64,000 nucleotides of DNA from Cavia porcellus (taxonomy: Eukaryota; Chordata; Mammalia; Rodentia; Caviidae): contig NW_026947485.1 of the NCBI RefSeq assembly GCF_034190915.1, forward strand, positions 129,949,337 to 130,013,336, read 5' to 3'. Shown piece after piece: positions 59,946 through 64,000 of the stretch (positions within the stretch are counted from its first letter, which is position 1; each line of letters begins with the position of its first letter). A program made the translations under genes and the position numbers. The notes below the pieces were generated by a model that worked only from the letters and a program-made list of their open reading frames with translations, had not been told where the DNA came from and ran no database searches.

Positions 59946-60199
59946 TGCTAACAGTATTCACACAGTCCTAATCCTGAGATTTTACTTTAACTCTTTATTA
60001 CTATTAATCAGTCAAGTCACACAGAATGCATTTATTAATGAAATCATTAGCTACACTACTTGGTTCCAGGATCTACAAACCATTTGCAGGGATAGCATTA
60101 GTATTACAGGTGGATCTTCAGAAACATGTAGCATTGATGACAAATAAAAAGGAAAAGTTATTCCTCCTGCCATACAAGCAAGAGTTTACTAATGTTTAT

Positions 60200-60400
60200 T
60201 CAATGTTTCCTCTAAATTGGACACTGTTTTAAAGACATTAAATACATTTGTTAACAACCATTTTACAAGTCATTTAAGAAGGTATTGTTTCTATTTTTCA
60301 AATAAAAATTTTAAAGCTGAAAAAGTTAATGTTATTTACTCTCAAGGTCTAGGGACAGGAAGAGGCAAGATTCAAATCTGGTATTTGATTTTAGACACAG
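60200..60400 (-). repeat. Probable MIR-like remnant, antisense
   Basis: AACAACCATTTTACAAGTCA, TCAAATAAAAATTTTAAAGC TGAAAAAGTTAATG and AGAGGCAAGATTCAAATCTG G keep the rough order of reverse-complement MIR ('acaaccctatgag', 'acagatgaggaaactgag', 'gattcaaacccagg'). It is too diverged to be sure. Confidence 0.4.
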
Positions 60401-60839
60401 AGCATGCTTAAAATTAACAAATTAACAAATACAGCTTGCAATTCCAAGTGCTCCAGGAAAAACACTGGAAATTCACCATGACTAATTGACACAAAATCCT
60501 TGCTTTCTTGAAACTTCTACTCTGGAAGTTGGAAACATTACGTGGAAGTTTGGCTTGGTAAGACCATTTTCTGTTTTTGAGTAAACTTTAAAAACACATT
60601 TTATTCTAAACAATGAATTCATGTAGTACTGGAACTCGATATTTATGAAGAAAATTGCTTTTGGAGTACATCAGTGACAAGTCTTTTGATTATCAGTCAT
60701 TGAAACCTCAACTCATGCCTTCAACATGAATGAAAATTTATTACTTCACATGACCAAATATATACAGCAATTATGTTTTAGCGTTTTGATTTTGAAGTTC
60801 AAATGATTCATGCATTTGTTCATTTATTTGAAAAATATG

Positions 60840-62420
60840 GAATAAGAACTTCTAATTGGTTGGATGCTGCTTTAAGCATTTGAAGTATAGCAGTTAACAA
60901 AAGTTTTGCTTTCGTGACGCTTACGTAGAAGTCAAGGTGAGGAATGATTCAGAAAATGCATATATATGTCAAGTAGTAATAGGTGCAAAGGAAGAAAAAC
61001 ATCTTAGGGCCAAGAGTGACATTATGTGAACTGTTATTGACATGTTTAGGAAGGACAGTAAGGGAGGCAATGCAGGGGAATGTGAAGCCACTTTGGGGAA
61101 AGTGTGTTCAAAATGAGGGAATAGGAAAAAGTATCCCAAGAGGAGAGAACAGAAAGTGCAAAGGTGCTAACAAAACTGTCCAGAGGCCCTGTGGCTGTAA
61201 AGTATGAGCTAGAGGAGAGCGCTGGGATATTAGTTCAGGGTTACCTCATTGTACGACTTTGGGTTTCCTTCTGAGTATAGTGGAGACACTGGAAGATGTT
61301 ATGCATGGAACTGACACAAGGAGATGCACGTCTTTAAGAGCTCACACGGAAGCTATTTGCTGAATTACATTTTGTAATGAAAGAAATACTGTAAGCAGGT
61401 AGACCAGTAACCCTGGCAAGAATGAATGTCTTTGAATTTGATGGTAAGGTGATGAGAAGTGCTAATATTTAGGGTATACTTTGATAGTAGAATTGTAAGA
61501 ACATATTGATAGGTGAGATGCCAAATAGAGAAATACTGGAATTGAGGACATTCAGAAAAGAGTGGACACAATGGTCCTGAACCTGATCTTTGCTCTTGGC
61601 TGGTGTGTGGGAACTCCAAAATTAAAACATTCCCATTTAGAAGGCCACTTAGTTCATATGCTGCTCTGAATTTGTGGAAGTCTAGAATTTTTGTACACAT
61701 GGCTGGTCATTACAGCAAAATGGACAGCACTGGCTGAAAACCATAGACTGTGTCTCAATTGGGCATACTTGCGCAGAAACACAGCACAGTGTTGCTGTTT
61801 TTTACAGCTGATAAGTAGCGTGCATTGTGTGTTCTTTCTTGATAAGAAACTACCTGATGGGACCTTTCCTACTATGGACTGTGTTGCTGTAATCAACTAT
61901 AAACTACGTACAAGCACAACTGCCTAAAAATACATGAGTTCTTTGGGTGTGAATCATTGTACATGTAGGTGGTACTGAAAATCCCAAGCTAGACAAAGAC
62001 TCTTTTGTCTTGAACAATTGTTGAATTGCTATAGCGCTTCCTGTGATGAGAAATGTGAGAAAAAGCAGGTTTTGGTGGGGTAGAAAAAAAGAGTTACCAT
62101 GAATCTGATGCTGAATATGATGGGTTTTGTATGTCTATTAGATACCTAGATGGAAAACAATTCAGGCTGAGAAATAAACATTTTGAAATCATCAGGAAGT
62201 CAATAGTACCTAAAGCCACGAATGTGGTCATACGGAAATGACATATACCCAGCGAAGACGTCTGAGGACTAAGCACTGTGTCAATCCAACATATAGAAAT
62301 CTTAGAGAAGAAACACTTAGGGAAGAAGCAAGCGAACTAGGAGTGGGATTCTGAAAGTCAACTGAAGAAAGTGCTGTAAGACGTAGGGGGTAATCAGTCG
62401 TAGCCAAGTAGGTGACATGG
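60840..62420 (+). repeat. Ancient interspersed repeat, same family as 20915-22610
   Basis: GGATGCTGCTTTAAGCATTT, GAACAGAAAGTGCAAAGGTG CTAAC, GTAGACCAGTAACCCTGGCA AGAATG and GCTGTAAGACGTAGGGGGTA ATCAGTCGTAG follow the internal order of the long old repeat at 20915-22610. There is a gap or insertion around 61540-62080. Open frames inside (60983-61207, 61365-61700, 61654-61927, 62094-62276) are repeat relics. Confidence 0.45.
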
Positions 62421-64000
62421 CCACTGCTATCTCTTCAGATCCTGCTGTACTTCCTGCATTAATGGCCAGCATACCCTAATGGTCCTGTCTGCCCAGAGCT
62501 CCATGGTTAGCTGTCTCTTCATTCAGCTCTAGAGGGAAAAATGGGCTGCTTTGTCTCAATATTCTCAGCAGTAGTCCCAAATTCACACTGGTTCATATCA
62601 CACCTATTGTTGACCAGGGATAAGGACTTGGCTAGATGGTCAGGCTAGGATTATCTTGAAAGCAGTGGTAAAATCTGCTTCCTTGGGCCACATGGATCAC
62701 CACAGGAAATGAGGATTCCATTGTCAAAAAATCTCCAGCCGTGATCCCCAAAGCAAAACTGAAACTAGGATTCTTTCTGATGGTTCTAGATGTGATCATC
62801 ACTTCCTTTGCTGTCGCTGGAGCTGCCGGATGCCAACCAGACAGTCAGACCTCGTCTCAGCTTTAGGACAATTTTTGATATGAACAGAGACTCTTTCAGG
62901 ATTTCCAATTCAATGCTTTCTACCTAACCATCAATTCACCCCTTCCAAAAATCTTTTAACCTACAGACACATGTATCAGGTGATGGCCTCTGTGTCAATT
63001 TTGAATCTCACTAAAGTTTTGCATTGACCATTTATTTGGAAATTCCCATAAGTCTATGAGGCTGTCCACTTAAGTGGAAAGCCATCTTTTGTCTTAGGTT
63101 ATTTGCTCTTATCATACTTTCTTATCTCCATTAGGTTGTTGTCCTGCTGATAAATACAACTATGAAGTTCTTCAGCTGAGAAATATAACTATTTCTAGGA
63201 AGCCAGAACCTATCATTTCTTCAACCTCAGTCCTCACTTTGTCCTAAACTTCATTTCTAACTTAGTTTCCTGTGCATCTCTGCCTTGCCATTTTTCTTTC
63301 TTGCCCTCTGCCATGGTTTGCAAATTGCAAATAACCCTGCCTCTTCCATGTATAACCCTACTCTGATATTGCCTAATCCTTGGGGTTCCACTTCATAGCA
63401 GCCAATAAAGTTAACATCTATGGGATTTTACTTAGCACCTATACCAGAGAAATGGACAATAGTGATAGTCAGGTCTTCCAAGTTTACCCTTTTCTATTAT
63501 AAGTCACCGTTATTAATTGCATTCTGACTTATGATAATGAAAGACCAGGCAATTAGGACTCATTCTATATCAAATAATGACTATGGATTCTTCTGTTATT
63601 TTCACAGCACATTTCTAATCAATTTATAGGATTGAATTAGTGATAACATATTTATAGTGTTCTATTTTAGCATTTTCTATAGAATATACAGCATTATATT
63701 CAATGTCAATCCGAAAGCATTTTGGAGTTGTTTAACTAATGCTTCTAACCAAATTAAAACTGCTTTAAAGACCTAGTTCATCTCATAGGATCACATAGTA
63801 AAATCCTATTCAGCAAATGTGTCTTTGACCTATTTTTGTGCCAAATCAGAATGAAAATAACCTCAAGTTACAAAAAATAAATTTTAAAAGCCACTGAAGT
63901 AACATTGTAAAACAAAAGAAAAAACACAAACAAGATCTAACTGTGACTATTGCAATTAGTCAACTTTAGTGGAAAATAGAAAGGATGTGGCTTAATTGCT

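Larger units (their letters stand above)
1..64000 (-). other. MCTP1: MCTP1 gene, internal portion (transcribed from minus strand)
   Basis: Seven minus-strand exons joined in frame give one protein that I recognise as MCTP1, an ER- and vesicle-associated protein with three C2 domains and two C-terminal membrane segments. The family is linked to calcium-dependent lipid binding and to synaptic or endosomal membrane traffic. The paralogue MCTP2 differs clearly in the second C2 domain, and the segment TASATVSISDLS in the 8561-8747 exon is MCTP1-like. The window contains neither the first exons nor the end of the third C2 domain and the membrane region, so the gene continues past both edges. Exons total 814 bases, so over 98% of the window is intron. 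No second gene is supported on either strand. The identification rests on recalled family sequence, not on a search. Confidence 0.95.
57584..64000 (-). other. MCTP1: MCTP1 intron upstream of the first recognised exon (partial)
   Basis: I searched by eye for the preceding exon, expected to encode the NLNPVWEE-type middle of the first C2 domain, and did not find it. The region is mostly old repeats: a rodent-type repeat at 58150-58520, two long ancient repeat copies and probable MIR sequence near 60200. A perfect hairpin lies at 59911-59945. About 62430-63500 is mixed, moderately GC sequence, possibly degenerate repeat, and 63500-64000 is AT-rich with nothing recognised. Confidence 0.8.

Noticed and set aside
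1..64000. A novel multi-gene system, viral provirus or CRISPR-like array
   Set aside because: The window is one mammalian gene's intron-rich body. No LTR pair with gag/pol remnants, no array of spaced repeats and no gene cluster could be seen.

Overview
The window is a stretch of mammalian, very probably rodent, nuclear genome. It is AT-rich, CpG-poor and intron-dominated, and it carries B1 (7SL-derived) and ID-like (tRNA-derived) SINEs, including two B1+ID composite (B1-dID type) elements. Those composites point to a non-muroid rodent such as a squirrel-, beaver- or dormouse-like lineage; the exact species cannot be decided from sequence alone. There is no bacterial-type gene organisation, operon, CRISPR array or phage.

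The only protein-coding gene I can support is an internal part of MCTP1 (multiple C2 domains and transmembrane region protein 1), transcribed from the minus strand. Seven exons are recognised, in transcript order: 57583-57504, 55041-54930, 46546-46508, 28774-28604, 25525-25395, 8747-8561 and 3839-3746 (814 coding bases). All have AG acceptors and GT donors, and the reading frame carries through every junction without a stop or frameshift. They encode the end of the first C2 domain, the linker (with a 39-base cassette microexon), the whole second C2 domain and the start of the third. The first exons, the rest of the third C2 domain, the two membrane segments and both gene ends lie outside the window.

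Region by region: 1-3745 is intron with a CpG patch. 3746-8747 holds two exons flanking an intron with an enhancer-like element (PBX-MEIS and CRE-like motifs). 8748-25394 is a large intron with B1-dID, a roughly 287-base GAA repeat, an L1 with a twin-priming inversion, and a CpG patch containing TCTCGCGAGA. 25395-28774 holds two exons of the second C2 domain. 28775-46507 is the largest intron, with a (GA)n tract next to an exon, a near-complete MER2-type DNA transposon and a compound TGG/TG microsatellite. 46508-57583 holds three exons, including the microexon. 57584-64000 is intron filled with old repeats.

Most open reading frames in the window are chance or repeat-derived. I found no new multi-gene system. 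The observations most worth checking are the microexon, the motif-dense non-coding patches, the pyrimidine-tract context of the second-C2 exons and the repeat structures.
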